Origin: Gammaproteobacteria bacterium
Lineage (GTDB): Bacteria > Pseudomonadota > Gammaproteobacteria > Steroidobacterales > Steroidobacteraceae
Reading direction: 5' to 3'
DNA length: 36,254 nucleotides
Assembly (NCBI GenBank): GCA_005878095.1
Contig: VBNH01000065.1
Span: 1 to 36,254 of the forward strand
Below the pieces are notes generated by a model. It searched no databases. It worked only from the letters and a program-made list of their open reading frames with translations, and was not told the DNA's origin. Below, one piece after another: positions 23,296-30,523 of this stretch. Each line of letters opens with the position of its first letter. The first letter of the stretch is position 1. A program made the translations under genes and the position numbers.

Positions 23296-23325
23296 TGCGA
23301 AATCACGCGCGGCGCCGCAGCGCCG

Positions 23326-24099
23326 TCAATGTCGGGCGTTGCCCGGCTTCTCGCGGCCGCCGAGATGAATCAGCAGGCCGATGAGCGCCATCGCCCACAC
23401 GATGACAGGGCTCGAGGGCAGGTCGACCACGGCCGAGAGCACCAGCCCCACGAGGTAACTCGCCAGCGCCAGCGCGTAGCCCAGTGAGAGCTGGCGGCGC
23501 GGGGGATAGCGGTAGGTGGCCACCGCCGGCACGATGAGACTCGTGAATACCAGATACACGCCGACCAGCTGCACCGAGATGGTCACCACGATCGCAAACA
23601 GCACGTAGAACCCGACGCGGCCGAACCGCTCCCGATACCGGAACCAGGCGAGCAGGAAAATACCGGTGACGATGGCGGCGTGGACGAGCTGCCGAGGCGT
23701 GACCCACAGAATCTGGCCGGCGAGCAGATCCTTGAGATCCTCGCCGCCGTGCGGATCGTTGGCGAGGAGCAGGATCTGCGCGGTCGAGGCGAGCACGAAC
23801 AGCACCCCGATCAGCGCTTCCTGCGCCTCGGGGCGCTTGCGCTCGGTCCAGGTGAGGAGCAGCGCGCCCACCAGCGCGGCGGCGGCGGCGGCGACCTGGG
23901 TGATCCAGCCGCCCGCACCGAGGCCGGCGACGTGCGCGGCAATCACGCCAAGGCCCGCCACCTGTGCGATCGCGAGGTCGATGAACACGATCCCGCGCGC
24001 GAGCACCTGCTGCCCGAGCGGCACGTGCGACAGCACGACGAGAACGCCGGCAATGAAAGCCGGCCACAGGATGCTCAGATCCGCTTGCAGGGTACTCAT
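23326..24099 (-). CDS. Metal ABC transporter permease (ABC-3 / ZnuB family)
   Basis: This 257-residue integral membrane protein of the zinc/manganese ABC-3 permease family starts MSTLQADLSILWPAFIAGVLVV. It has about eight hydrophobic helices, the conserved ARGIVFIDLAIAQVAGLGV and QLVGVYLVFTSLIVPAVATY segments, and a short tail (GREKPGNARH). The ATG overlaps the stop of the binding-protein gene (ATGA), so the two are coupled. The ATP-binding partner (ZnuC type) is missing from the cassette: the genes on both sides are accounted for and none encodes an ATPase. It must use an ATPase encoded elsewhere or be non-functional. Confidence 0.9.
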   Translation of the reverse strand: MSTLQADLSILWPAFIAGVLVVLSHVPLGQQVLARGIVFIDLAIAQVAGLGVIAAHVAGLGAGGWITQVAAAAAALVGALLLTWTERKRPEAQEALIGVLFVLASTAQILLLANDPHGGEDLKDLLAGQILWVTPRQLVHAAIVTGIFLLAWFRYRERFGRVGFYVLFAIVVTISVQLVGVYLVFTSLIVPAVATYRYPPRRQLSLGYALALASYLVGLVLSAVVDLPSSPVIVWAMALIGLLIHLGGREKPGNARH

Positions 24100-25007
24100 T
24101 GATTGGCCGCCAGCAACCGCTTGAGGGTGTCGTCGAAGAGACCGAACAGGTCTTTGGCCTCGGGCGTGCCGCCCACCGTGTAAGGCAACAGCACCACCGG
24201 CACGTGGATGCGTTCCGCGAGCCACTCCGCAGCCCGCGGGTCGTTGTAGGCATTGCGCAGGATCATCTTCGGCGGCGTGGCGGTGAGCTTGGTGACGAGC
24301 TCGGCGAGGTAGCCGGCGCTCGGGGGCACGCCGGGCTTGGGCTCGATGGAGGCAAGCTCGCGTATTGCGAGCCAGTGGCACAGGTAGGCCTGATCGCGGT
24401 GGATCACCACGACCGGCAGGCCGCGCAGCGGTGCGGCCTCCGCTTCCCACTTCAGGGTCGCCTGCTGCCAGCGCTTCTGAAAATCCTCACCGCGCGCCGC
24501 GTAGTACGCGGCATTCGCGGGGTCGACCAGCGCGAGGCGCGCGCTGAGCGCCTTGGCGATGATGGCGATGTTGTGCGCATCGAGTGTCACGTGCGGGTTG
24601 CCGAGCGGGTGGATGTCTCCCATCGAGCGGTCCACGGCGGAGGGCACCTCCAGCAGCGGCACGAGCGGGGCGGCCTCGAAATACCCGGGTGCACCGGGCT
24701 GGATCCTGGAATTGCCCGAGTCCTGCAGCAGCACCGGCATCCAGCCGATCTCCAGGTCCGCGCCGGTGGCGACCACGAGATCGGCGCTGCGCGCCCGGGC
24801 CACGAGACTCGGTTTGGCGTCCACGCGGTGCACGTCCTGAAACGGGCTCGTCGCCGTGTAGACGTTGACCTTGTCGCCACCGAGCTCGGTGACCAGGGAA
24901 CCCCAGTCGGGTGTGGTCGCCAGTACCTTTAGCGCCGCCTGCGCCGCCGGCACGCCGGCGCAGAGCACCGGGAGGACAAGCGAAAGGAAGCGGAGGTGTC
25001 GCGGCAT
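24096..25007 (-). CDS. Metal ABC transporter substrate-binding protein (ZnuA-like, cluster A-I)
   Basis: This 303-residue periplasmic protein has a signal peptide cut after AQA (about residue 24). The cluster A-I metal site is visible as His60 (FQDVHRVDAKPS), His139 (GNPHVTLD) and His203 (VVVIHRDQAY), matching His60, His143 and His207 of E. coli ZnuA. The His-rich loop typical of many ZnuA proteins is absent. Where Mn-type proteins supply an acidic fourth ligand late in the chain (around PYTVGGT) I see none, so zinc is the better guess. AGGGA lies 6 bases before the ATG; the gene follows the outer-membrane protein gene by 8 bases. Confidence 0.88.
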   Translation of the reverse strand: MPRHLRFLSLVLPVLCAGVPAAQAALKVLATTPDWGSLVTELGGDKVNVYTATSPFQDVHRVDAKPSLVARARSADLVVATGADLEIGWMPVLLQDSGNSRIQPGAPGYFEAAPLVPLLEVPSAVDRSMGDIHPLGNPHVTLDAHNIAIIAKALSARLALVDPANAAYYAARGEDFQKRWQQATLKWEAEAAPLRGLPVVVIHRDQAYLCHWLAIRELASIEPKPGVPPSAGYLAELVTKLTATPPKMILRNAYNDPRAAEWLAERIHVPVVLLPYTVGGTPEAKDLFGLFDDTLKRLLAANQ

Positions 25008-25015
25008 GGGAGTCC

Positions 25016-26449
25016 CTAGAACTTATGGGCGCCGTGCGCGCCGATGGCGAGGATGTACTGCAGCAGGAATTGCCGGTCGCGCGCGCTCGCACGGGCGTCG
25101 TCGAGCGCGTACTGCGCCCGAAAGCGCGAAAATTCGCTCAGGCTCCAGTCGATCATGAGCGTCGTGCGCTCGGGGGAGGCCGAGGCGAGCGTCGGGAAGG
25201 CAGTCAGCGGCAGGGCTCCGGAGCCGACGAGCCCAATGCCCGGGGTTCCGGAGCTCATCGAGTCGTAGCGCACCCCGGCGCGCCAGCGCTGGATGAACTC
25301 GTAGATCGCCTGCATGTACCAGCCGGACTGCGAGCTGCCGTAGCCACCCACGAGATTCCGGCCGGTGAGATCGAAGCTGAGTTGCCCGTCCTCGGTGCGG
25401 TGCATCCATTCACCCTGCAGCTTGAACTGGTGGTAGGTCGGATCGCCGTGCGGTGCCCACTTCAGCGTGCCGTCGACGACCCAGGTGCGCGAAGTGCCGG
25501 TGAAGGCGTTGGTGACGGGCGTGCCGAACTGATCCACGTCCTGATAGGCCCGTGCCGTGGAGCGCGCCCGGAGCCATGACACCCCGGTGCGCCAGCTTGT
25601 GGAATCTCCGATATCGCCGCCGAGGTGCGCGAACAGCGCATCGCTCGCGAGCGAATTGGCGTTACGCTGCGTCCCCGGGAAAGTGCGCCCGCTGCCGGCC
25701 TCGGCCCCGAGCTCGAGGAAGTACTCGCTCGGCGCGAGCCAGCGGAGCTGCGCCCCGTCCTGCCCGAGCTGTGCGCCGCCGAAGAACGCCTGATACACCA
25801 GCGGTTGATCCGCGAAATCCCAGTTGTGCGAGTGAATCTCGTTGAGATAGCCGGTAGCGGAGAAGAAACGTCCGCCCTTGAGCGTGAGGCCGTGGCCGAG
25901 CGCGAGTGTCTTGAAATACGCTTCTTCGATGTCGATGCTGTTGTCCCCCTGGATCGCGGCCGTCAGGTTCGCGAAGAAGTACGGATCGACGTTGGACGTG
26001 AACGTCAGCTCCGACTCGTCGAGATTGAAGCTGCGATCACCCGGCCCTTCGCCCGTGGGCGGCGGAATGAAGCCGGCAATGCGGTAGGTCGCCGGATCCT
26101 GCGTGAGGCTCGCGTAGTTGCCCGTCAGGATCACCGAAACCGCGGGGTTGAAGGCCGCGAGATTGCTGCTGCGTGCCGGAGCCGCCGCATAGGGCGCCGC
26201 CGGCGCGGCCGCGGGGGCAGCGAGCGAAGCGGCGGAGGCGGCCGCGGCCGGGGCGTTGCGGGCCGCCACGTTACTCTCCAGCTCCCGAATCCGCGCCTCG
26301 AGCGCCTGCACGCGCGCCGAGTAATCCGCCTTCAGCGCCTCGAGCTCGGTTCGCAGCGCCGTGACGTCATCAGGGGCGGCCTGCCCGGTATCGGGCCACC
26401 CCCAGCAGACCAACAGCAGTGCCCCGGCAACGGGCGTGAGGTTTCTCAT
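25016..26449 (-). CDS. Outer-membrane beta-barrel protein linked to metal uptake
   Basis: This 477-residue protein has a signal peptide (about 1-25, GQAAP), a short coiled coil (about 27-62, heptads in LRTELEALKADYSARVQALEARI) and a long region of alternating aromatic and polar strands ending GAHGAHKF. The terminal Phe is the usual outer-membrane assembly signal. The barrel includes LDESELTFTSNVDPYFFANL, GLTLKGGRFFSATGYLNE and HNWDFADQPLVYQAFFG. From memory, such coiled-coil-plus-barrel proteins are often found beside ZnuA-like genes and annotated as hypothetical or porin-like; they are not TonB receptors (no plug or TonB box seen). It has no ribosome site of its own and its ATG overlaps the leader ORF stop. 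Confidence 0.8.
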   Translation of the reverse strand: MRNLTPVAGALLLVCWGWPDTGQAAPDDVTALRTELEALKADYSARVQALEARIRELESNVAARNAPAAAASAASLAAPAAAPAAPYAAAPARSSNLAAFNPAVSVILTGNYASLTQDPATYRIAGFIPPPTGEGPGDRSFNLDESELTFTSNVDPYFFANLTAAIQGDNSIDIEEAYFKTLALGHGLTLKGGRFFSATGYLNEIHSHNWDFADQPLVYQAFFGGAQLGQDGAQLRWLAPSEYFLELGAEAGSGRTFPGTQRNANSLASDALFAHLGGDIGDSTSWRTGVSWLRARSTARAYQDVDQFGTPVTNAFTGTSRTWVVDGTLKWAPHGDPTYHQFKLQGEWMHRTEDGQLSFDLTGRNLVGGYGSSQSGWYMQAIYEFIQRWRAGVRYDSMSSGTPGIGLVGSGALPLTAFPTLASASPERTTLMIDWSLSEFSRFRAQYALDDARASARDRQFLLQYILAIGAHGAHKF

Positions 26450-26526
26450 AGCAGGCACGCGGAGCCGCAGGTCCGCAGCCGCCTCGCGGCGAGTGCGCGC
26501 GCAACGCTGCAACGAAAGATGAACAT
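26446..26526 (-). CDS. 26-codon leader ORF coupled to the outer-membrane protein gene
   Basis: A 26-codon ORF starts MFIFRCSVARA and ends RTCGSACLL. It has a textbook ribosome site, GAGGAG (26539-26534), 7 bases before its ATG, and its TGA overlaps the outer-membrane protein ATG as ATGA. The downstream gene lacks a Shine-Dalgarno site, so its translation probably depends on ribosomes finishing this leader. The peptide is basic with three Cys residues. It could be a regulatory leader peptide or just a ribosome-loading device; no family is recognised. Confidence 0.55.
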   Translation of the reverse strand: MFIFRCSVARALAARRLRTCGSACLL

Positions 26527-26567
26527 CGTCCGACTCCTCGAAATCCTTATCGGCCGGAATGCCGACT

Positions 26568-26586
26568 GCGGCGCGCTGCGCGCCGC
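26568..26586. other. GC-rich hairpin downstream of the DUF2946-like gene
   Basis: GCGGCGCG (26568-26575), loop CTG, CGCGCCGC (26579-26586) is a perfect 8-bp stem in the 186-base gap between the DUF2946-like gene and the outer-membrane protein gene, about 40 bases before the leader ORF. There is no U-run. It could attenuate read-through into the transport genes. Apart from this and the leader ORF I see nothing in the gap. Confidence 0.4.
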
Positions 26587-26635
26587 CCGAAGCCGACTTG
26601 CGCCCGCATTGGCGGCGCGAGGTGCGGCGCTCAGG

Positions 26636-26929
26636 TCACGCGAGGATGGGGGGAGGACCCCGAGGCAGGTGATGGCCCACCGGGGAGCGCGTGGGCAGGA
26701 TGATTTCCCGTCGCGTCCGAGCAACGCTCACCACGAGTACCGGCTTGCCGATGGCCGCCGCTTGCGCCGGCGAGCCGGCGCAGCCGCCCAAGTGCACGCA
26801 CACGTCGCAATGCGAGTGCTGGTGCGAGCGATCGGCGAGCGCGTGCGCCGAATACACGGCGGAACAGACGATCAGCATGCCGGCCGCCACGAGGGCGAGC
26901 AGGCGATTGCGACGGAAGCCGATGCTCAA
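26636..26929 (-). CDS. Small secreted His/Cys protein, DUF2946-like
   Basis: This 97-residue ORF begins with a basic N-terminus and a hydrophobic helix (LLALVAAGMLIVCSAVYSAHA), followed by RSHQHSHCDVCVHLGGC, a His- and Cys-rich patch, and ends LPRGPPPILA. A signal or anchor helix, a His/Cys patch with CxxC and an RGPP or RAPP end is what I recall of DUF2946 proteins, which occur near metal-handling genes. The only start compatible with the signal is TTG at 26929; the first in-frame ATG (26878) would cut into the signal helix. No strong ribosome site is seen, so expression is uncertain. It precedes the outer-membrane protein, binding protein and permease genes on the same strand and is probably part of the same unit. 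Confidence 0.55.
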   Translation of the reverse strand: MSIGFRRNRLLALVAAGMLIVCSAVYSAHALADRSHQHSHCDVCVHLGGCAGSPAQAAAIGKPVLVVSVARTRREIILPTRSPVGHHLPRGPPPILA

Positions 26930-27204
26930 GTCAGGTGATTCCGCTGCAGCGGGACCCGCAGGGTAGCCGCCCCCGGGGATGCAGGCAACTGCTGCTGCTT
27001 ATGCGCAACGGCTGGCACCCGCCACCTGCAGCCGTCTGGCAGCCGTCTCGGTGCCCGCCTCGAGGTCGTGTCAGAGTCGCTGCCCGGACTGCGTTATCGA
27101 ATCGAGGCGCGGGGTTGGCTCACGGGCGTTCGCACGCGTGGCGGTGTTCGTGCATCGGGGCGACATCCGTGTCATCGACACGACGCGGGCAGCGGTGGTG
27201 CGTG

Positions 27205-27232
27205 TCGACAGATGCCGATTATGGTTAATAAT
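27205..27232 (+). promoter_or_regulatory. Predicted holA promoter
   Basis: TCGACA (27205-27210), a 16-base spacer and AATAAT (27227-27232) each match the sigma-70 hexamers at five of six positions, in the only AT-rich spot of the region. Transcription would start near 27239, giving a leader of about 65 bases. The -10 overlaps the inverted repeat ATTAT-N5-ATAAT, a possible operator. Confidence 0.55.
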
Positions 27233-27246
27233 GAGCCGCTGGCCCG

Positions 27247-27277
27247 CCCACACGGCCAGGGTGTGGGTCGCCCGCAC
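27247..27277 (+). promoter_or_regulatory. Mutually exclusive hairpins in the holA leader
   Basis: CCCACAC (27247-27253) can pair perfectly with GTGTGGG (27261-27267). The same GTGTGGG can instead pair with CCCGCAC (27271-27277, one G-U pair) around a 3-base loop. The two hairpins cannot form together, and the second lies about 18 bases before the holA ribosome site. This is the shape of a simple RNA switch, but in GC-rich DNA it may be chance. Confidence 0.35.
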
Positions 27278-27303
27278 GCCGGCCCCTCACCGGATGAGGT
27301 CTT

Positions 27304-28314
27304 TTGAAGCTCACCTCCGACTCGCTCGCCACTCACCTCGGGGAACGGCTGTTGCCGGCATACCTCGTCTCCGGCGACGAACCGCTGCTCGCGGCGGAAG
27401 CGGCCGACGCCGTACGGGCGCGGGCGCGCGGCGCGGGCTTTACGGAGCGCGAGGTGCACTTCATCGAGCGCGCCGCCGACTGGGACGAGGTGCGTGCCTC
27501 CGCCGCCAACCTGTCGCTGTTCGCTGCACGCCGCGTGGTGGAGATCCGCCTCGCGAGCGGGAGGCCCGGCACGGCGGGGAACGCCACCCTCATCGCACTG
27601 CTCGAGGCGCGTGATCCTGACACCCTGTTCCTCATTCTGACGCCACGCCTCGATCGCGACGCGCAGGGTGCCGACTGGGTGCGCTCGGTCGAGGCGCACG
27701 GCGCCTGGGTGCAGATCTGGCCGGTCGACAGCCACCGGCTGGTGGCGTGGCTCAAGGGCCGCTGCCGCCGGCTGAAGCTCGAGGCGAGCGACGAGGCGCT
27801 CGAGCTTCTGGCGGCGCGCACGGAGGGAAACCTGCTCGCGGCCCACCAGGAGCTCACCCAGCTCGCGCTGCTGGCGCCCGCGGGCAGGGTGACGCCCGAC
27901 ACCGTCCTCGCCGGTGTCGCCGACAGCGCGCGCTTTGATGTTTTCGGGCTGGGCGAGGCGCTACTCAAGGGCGAGGCGGCACGCGCCCTGCGCGTGCTGG
28001 CGGGCCTGCGCGCCGAGGGCACGGAGCCGACTCTGGTGCTGTGGGCGCTGAGCCGCGCGCTGCGCGACGTATGGAGCGCTCGCGGCGGCGACCGCCCGCC
28101 CGCCTGGCAGCAGCGCCACCGAGCCGCGCTCGAGCAGGCGCTGCGGCGCGCGTCGCGACTGCCGTTCGCGGCGCTCGCGCGGCGTGCGGCGCGCGTCGAT
28201 CGCATGATCAAGGGCCGTGTTGCGGGCGATGCGTGGGACGAGCTGGCGCTGCTGGTGGCCGACATCTGCGGGCAACCGCCCGCCTCAGGGCGCACGCGCG
28301 TGCGGGCGATGTAA
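27304..28314 (+). CDS. holA: DNA polymerase III delta subunit
   Basis: HolA (delta) opens the beta clamp within the clamp loader. The 336-residue protein matches the family from its first residues (MKLTSDSLATHLGERLLPAYLVSGDEPLL), through LSLFAARRVVEIRL and EGNLLAAHQELTQLALLAP, to the C-terminal helical domain. It starts with TTG at 27304, with GAGG four bases upstream; there is no better start. It normally follows lptE directly, but here it has its own promoter because the metal cassette intervenes. nadD follows after 3 bases. Confidence 0.93.
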   Translation: MKLTSDSLATHLGERLLPAYLVSGDEPLLAAEAADAVRARARGAGFTEREVHFIERAADWDEVRASAANLSLFAARRVVEIRLASGRPGTAGNATLIALLEARDPDTLFLILTPRLDRDAQGADWVRSVEAHGAWVQIWPVDSHRLVAWLKGRCRRLKLEASDEALELLAARTEGNLLAAHQELTQLALLAPAGRVTPDTVLAGVADSARFDVFGLGEALLKGEAARALRVLAGLRAEGTEPTLVLWALSRALRDVWSARGGDRPPAWQQRHRAALEQALRRASRLPFAALARRAARVDRMIKGRVAGDAWDELALLVADICGQPPASGRTRVRAM

Positions 28315-28317
28315 GCG

Positions 28318-28971
28318 ATGCAACCCATCGGCGTCTTCGGCGGCACCTTCGACCCGATTCACTGTGGCCATCTGCGCACGGCCTTCGAGCTGTGGCAGGA
28401 ACTGCGGCTTGCCGAAGTGCGCTTCCTGCCCACCGGCAGCCCGCCGCATCGTGCCCAGCTGTACGCGAGCCCGGAGCGGCGGCTGCAGATGGTCCGGGCG
28501 GCGGTGGCGGACCAGCCGAGCTTCGTGGTCGATGACCGCGAAGTGCGCCGCAGCGGTGTGTCCTATTCGGTGGACACGCTGACGGAGCTGCGCCGGGAAT
28601 ATCCGGGGCGCTCGCTGTGTCTGCTGCTCGGGATGGATGCGTTTCTCGGCTTGCCCAACTGGCACCGCTGGCGGGAGCTCCTGACGCTGGCGCATATTGT
28701 GGTGGCTCACCGCCCGGGGTGGCGGGCGCCCACCACCGGTCCGCTCGGCGAGGTCATGGTCGATCACGGCACCGGCACGATCCGCGTCCTGCACGAGAGA
28801 CCTTCCGGGTGCGTGTACGTGCACGCGGTGACCCAGCTGGAGATTTCCTCGACCGAGCTGCGTTCCCTCATCATCGCAGGCCGCGACCCGCGCTACCTGG
28901 TTCCCGACGAGGTGAGGCAGATCATCCTCGAAACGAGGTGCTATGCTGCACAGCAAGAGCCCGGCCGCTGA
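28318..28971 (+). CDS. nadD: Nicotinate-nucleotide adenylyltransferase
   Basis: NadD adenylates nicotinate mononucleotide in NAD synthesis. The 217-residue protein has the nucleotidyltransferase motif GGTFDPIHCGH (His15, His18) and the C-terminal ISSTELR (family ISxTxIR) near residue 178, with LLGMDAFLGLPNWHRW between. It is in the expected holA-nadD-rsfS order. Its ATG is 3 bases after the holA stop; ribosome-site quality is poor, suggesting translational coupling. Confidence 0.95.
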   Translation: MQPIGVFGGTFDPIHCGHLRTAFELWQELRLAEVRFLPTGSPPHRAQLYASPERRLQMVRAAVADQPSFVVDDREVRRSGVSYSVDTLTELRREYPGRSLCLLLGMDAFLGLPNWHRWRELLTLAHIVVAHRPGWRAPTTGPLGEVMVDHGTGTIRVLHERPSGCVYVHAVTQLEISSTELRSLIIAGRDPRYLVPDEVRQIILETRCYAAQQEPGR

Positions 28972-29002
28972 GGGATGGTTTCAGGAGAACTCACTTAAGC
29001 AC

Positions 29003-29428
29003 ATGATCACCCGCACACGCCTGCGCCCCAAGGAGGAGCGCGCCTCGCCGTTGCAGACCCTCGTCACGGCCGCGCTCGATGATATGAAGGCTGTGAATGT
29101 CAGGGTGCTGGATGTGCGGGGCCTGACCGATATTGTCGACACGATGGTGATCGCGAGCGGCAATTCCGACCGCCACGTGCGCTCGATCGCCGAGCGCGTG
29201 GTGGAGAAGGCCAAGGCGGCGGGCTGCCGGCCGCTCGGGACCGAGGGCGCCCGCGACGGGGAATGGGTTCTCGTGGACCTGCAGGACATCCTGGTGCACG
29301 TGATGCTGCCGCGGGTGCGCGAGTTCTATGGTCTCGAGCGCCTCTGGGACAGCGGTCCGCTTGAGGCCGCGGTCGTGACCCCGGCGGTTTCCCGTGCGGC
29401 CGCACGGCGGCGGCGAACTTCGCGGTAG
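29003..29428 (+). CDS. rsfS: Ribosomal silencing factor RsfS
   Basis: RsfS binds L14 and blocks subunit joining during starvation. The core starts at SPLQTLVTAALDDMKAVNVRVLDVRGLTDIVDTMVIASG and ends VMLPRVREFYGLERLW, as in the family. With the ATG at 29003 the protein is 141 residues. A longer form from 28943 (161 residues) overlaps nadD by 29 bases and has a GAGG ribosome site, so the start is uncertain. An AGGAGA 14 bases before 29003 is too far for an ideal site, and a 7-codon mini-ORF (28975-28998) sits between. The C-terminus carries an extra Arg/Ala-rich tail. Confidence 0.9.
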   Translation: MITRTRLRPKEERASPLQTLVTAALDDMKAVNVRVLDVRGLTDIVDTMVIASGNSDRHVRSIAERVVEKAKAAGCRPLGTEGARDGEWVLVDLQDILVHVMLPRVREFYGLERLWDSGPLEAAVVTPAVSRAAARRRRTSR

Positions 29429-29438
29429 CTTAGGACCG

Positions 29439-29909
29439 ATGCGCGTGCGCGTGATCGCCGTGGGCACGCGCGTGCCCGCCTGGGTGCGCGGCGCCTGCGA
29501 AGACTACCTGGCCCGGCTCGCATCCCGCCTCGCCACATCGCTGGTTGAGATCGAGCCCGGACCGCGCAGTGCGGGCGGCACGGCGCACAGCGCCATCGCG
29601 GCGGAGGGCCAGCGCCTGCTCGGCGCCGTGCGCCCCGGCGAACATGTCGCGGTCCTCGATGAGCGCGGCACGCAGCTCTCGACGCGCGAGCTCGCGGCCT
29701 GGCTGCAGGAGCGCATGCAGCAGGGCGAGGATCTGGCGTTCCTGATCGGCGGCCCCGACGGCCTCGCCCCGCAGGTGCTGGCGCGCGGCAACTTCACCCT
29801 GTCGCTGTCACGGCTGACGCTGCCGCACGCGCTGGTGCGCGTACTGCTCGCCGAGCAGCTGTACCGGGCGCACAGCATACTGACGCATCACCCCTATCAC
29901 CGCGACTGA
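29439..29909 (+). CDS. rlmH: 23S rRNA pseudouridine1915 N3-methyltransferase RlmH
   Basis: RlmH is a SPOUT methyltransferase acting on pseudouridine 1915 of 23S rRNA in assembled 70S ribosomes. The 156-residue protein starts MRVRVIAVGTRVPAWV and has the SAM-site segments FLIGGPDGL and LSLSRLTLPHALVRVLLAEQLYRAHSI, ending HPYHRD. It follows rsfS by 10 bases, the usual partner. The maf ATG overlaps its stop by one base (TGATG). Confidence 0.95.
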   Translation: MRVRVIAVGTRVPAWVRGACEDYLARLASRLATSLVEIEPGPRSAGGTAHSAIAAEGQRLLGAVRPGEHVAVLDERGTQLSTRELAAWLQERMQQGEDLAFLIGGPDGLAPQVLARGNFTLSLSRLTLPHALVRVLLAEQLYRAHSILTHHPYHRD

Positions 29910-30523
29910 TGAAAGCGCACGACCCTGCACCGCTTGTGTGTCTCGCCTCGGCCTCCCCGCGGCGCCGCGAGCTGCTGGCGCAGATCGGCGTGCCGCACGT
30001 GGTGAGCGCGGCGCACATCGACGAGGCGCTGCGCTCCGGGGAGCGCGCGGCGGATTACGTGGTGCGCATGGCCCGCGCCAAGGCGCTCGCCGTGCGTGAG
30101 CACGGCATGCGGCTGCCGGTGCTCGCCGCCGACACCACCGTGGTGGTCGATGAGATCGTGTGCGGCAAGCCCGTCGACGAGGGTGAGAGTCTCGCCATGC
30201 TCGAGCGCCTCTCCGGGCGCACGCACCAGGTGCTCACCGCCGTGGCGCTTGCGGCTGACGGCGCGGTGAGCTTGCGCCTGAGCGCGAGCGAGGTGCGCTT
30301 CCGGACCCTCAGCCGCGCCGAATGCAGCGCCTACTGGCACACGGGCGAGCCGCGTGACAAGGCGGGCGGCTACGCGGTCCAGGGGCGCGCCGCGGTGTTC
30401 ATCGAGCACCTGAGCGGCAGCTACTCGGGAGTCATGGGTCTGCCGCTGTTCGAGACGGCGGAGCTGCTGCGTGCCGCGGGCGTGCCCTACTGGCGGCACG
30501 GCGCGCGCGCGCCTAAGCGATGA
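29909..30523 (+). CDS. maf: Maf family nucleoside triphosphate pyrophosphatase (YhdE type)
   Basis: Maf enzymes hydrolyse non-canonical or modified NTPs; the YhdE branch acts on dTTP/UTP. The 204-residue protein has LASASPRRRELLAQIG, VLAADTTVVVDE, GKPVDEGE, SGRTHQVLTAV and DKAGGYAVQGRAAVFIEHLSGSYSGVMGLPL, all family marks. Its stop overlaps the rng start as ATGA, and maf-rng-yhdP is the classical order downstream of mreBCD (here mreBCD is absent and rlmH takes its place). Confidence 0.94.
   Translation: MKAHDPAPLVCLASASPRRRELLAQIGVPHVVSAAHIDEALRSGERAADYVVRMARAKALAVREHGMRLPVLAADTTVVVDEIVCGKPVDEGESLAMLERLSGRTHQVLTAVALAADGAVSLRLSASEVRFRTLSRAECSAYWHTGEPRDKAGGYAVQGRAAVFIEHLSGSYSGVMGLPLFETAELLRAAGVPYWRHGARAPKR

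Larger units (their letters stand above)
26930..27303. other. 374-base intergenic region upstream of holA
   Basis: The region separates the minus-strand metal cassette from plus-strand holA. I find no convincing gene in it. It holds an 11-bp tandem repeat (GCAGCCGTCTG/C, about 27029-27050), the palindrome TGTCGACA (27203-27210), the inverted repeat ATTAT-N5-ATAAT (27218-27232), a holA promoter and two competing hairpins. I did not find a canonical Zur box (TGTTATA-type palindrome) or a convincing promoter for the DUF2946-like gene. Confidence 0.6.

Noticed and set aside
26930-27303. A Zur box upstream of the metal cassette
   Set aside because: The ATTAT-N5-ATAAT repeat is the only AT-rich palindrome and does not match the TGTTATA-type Zur consensus. 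It is also placed better for holA.
26979-27614. A 211-codon plus-strand ORF across the holA upstream region
   Set aside because: It overlaps the holA start in another frame, has no domain and its composition is arginine-rich noise.
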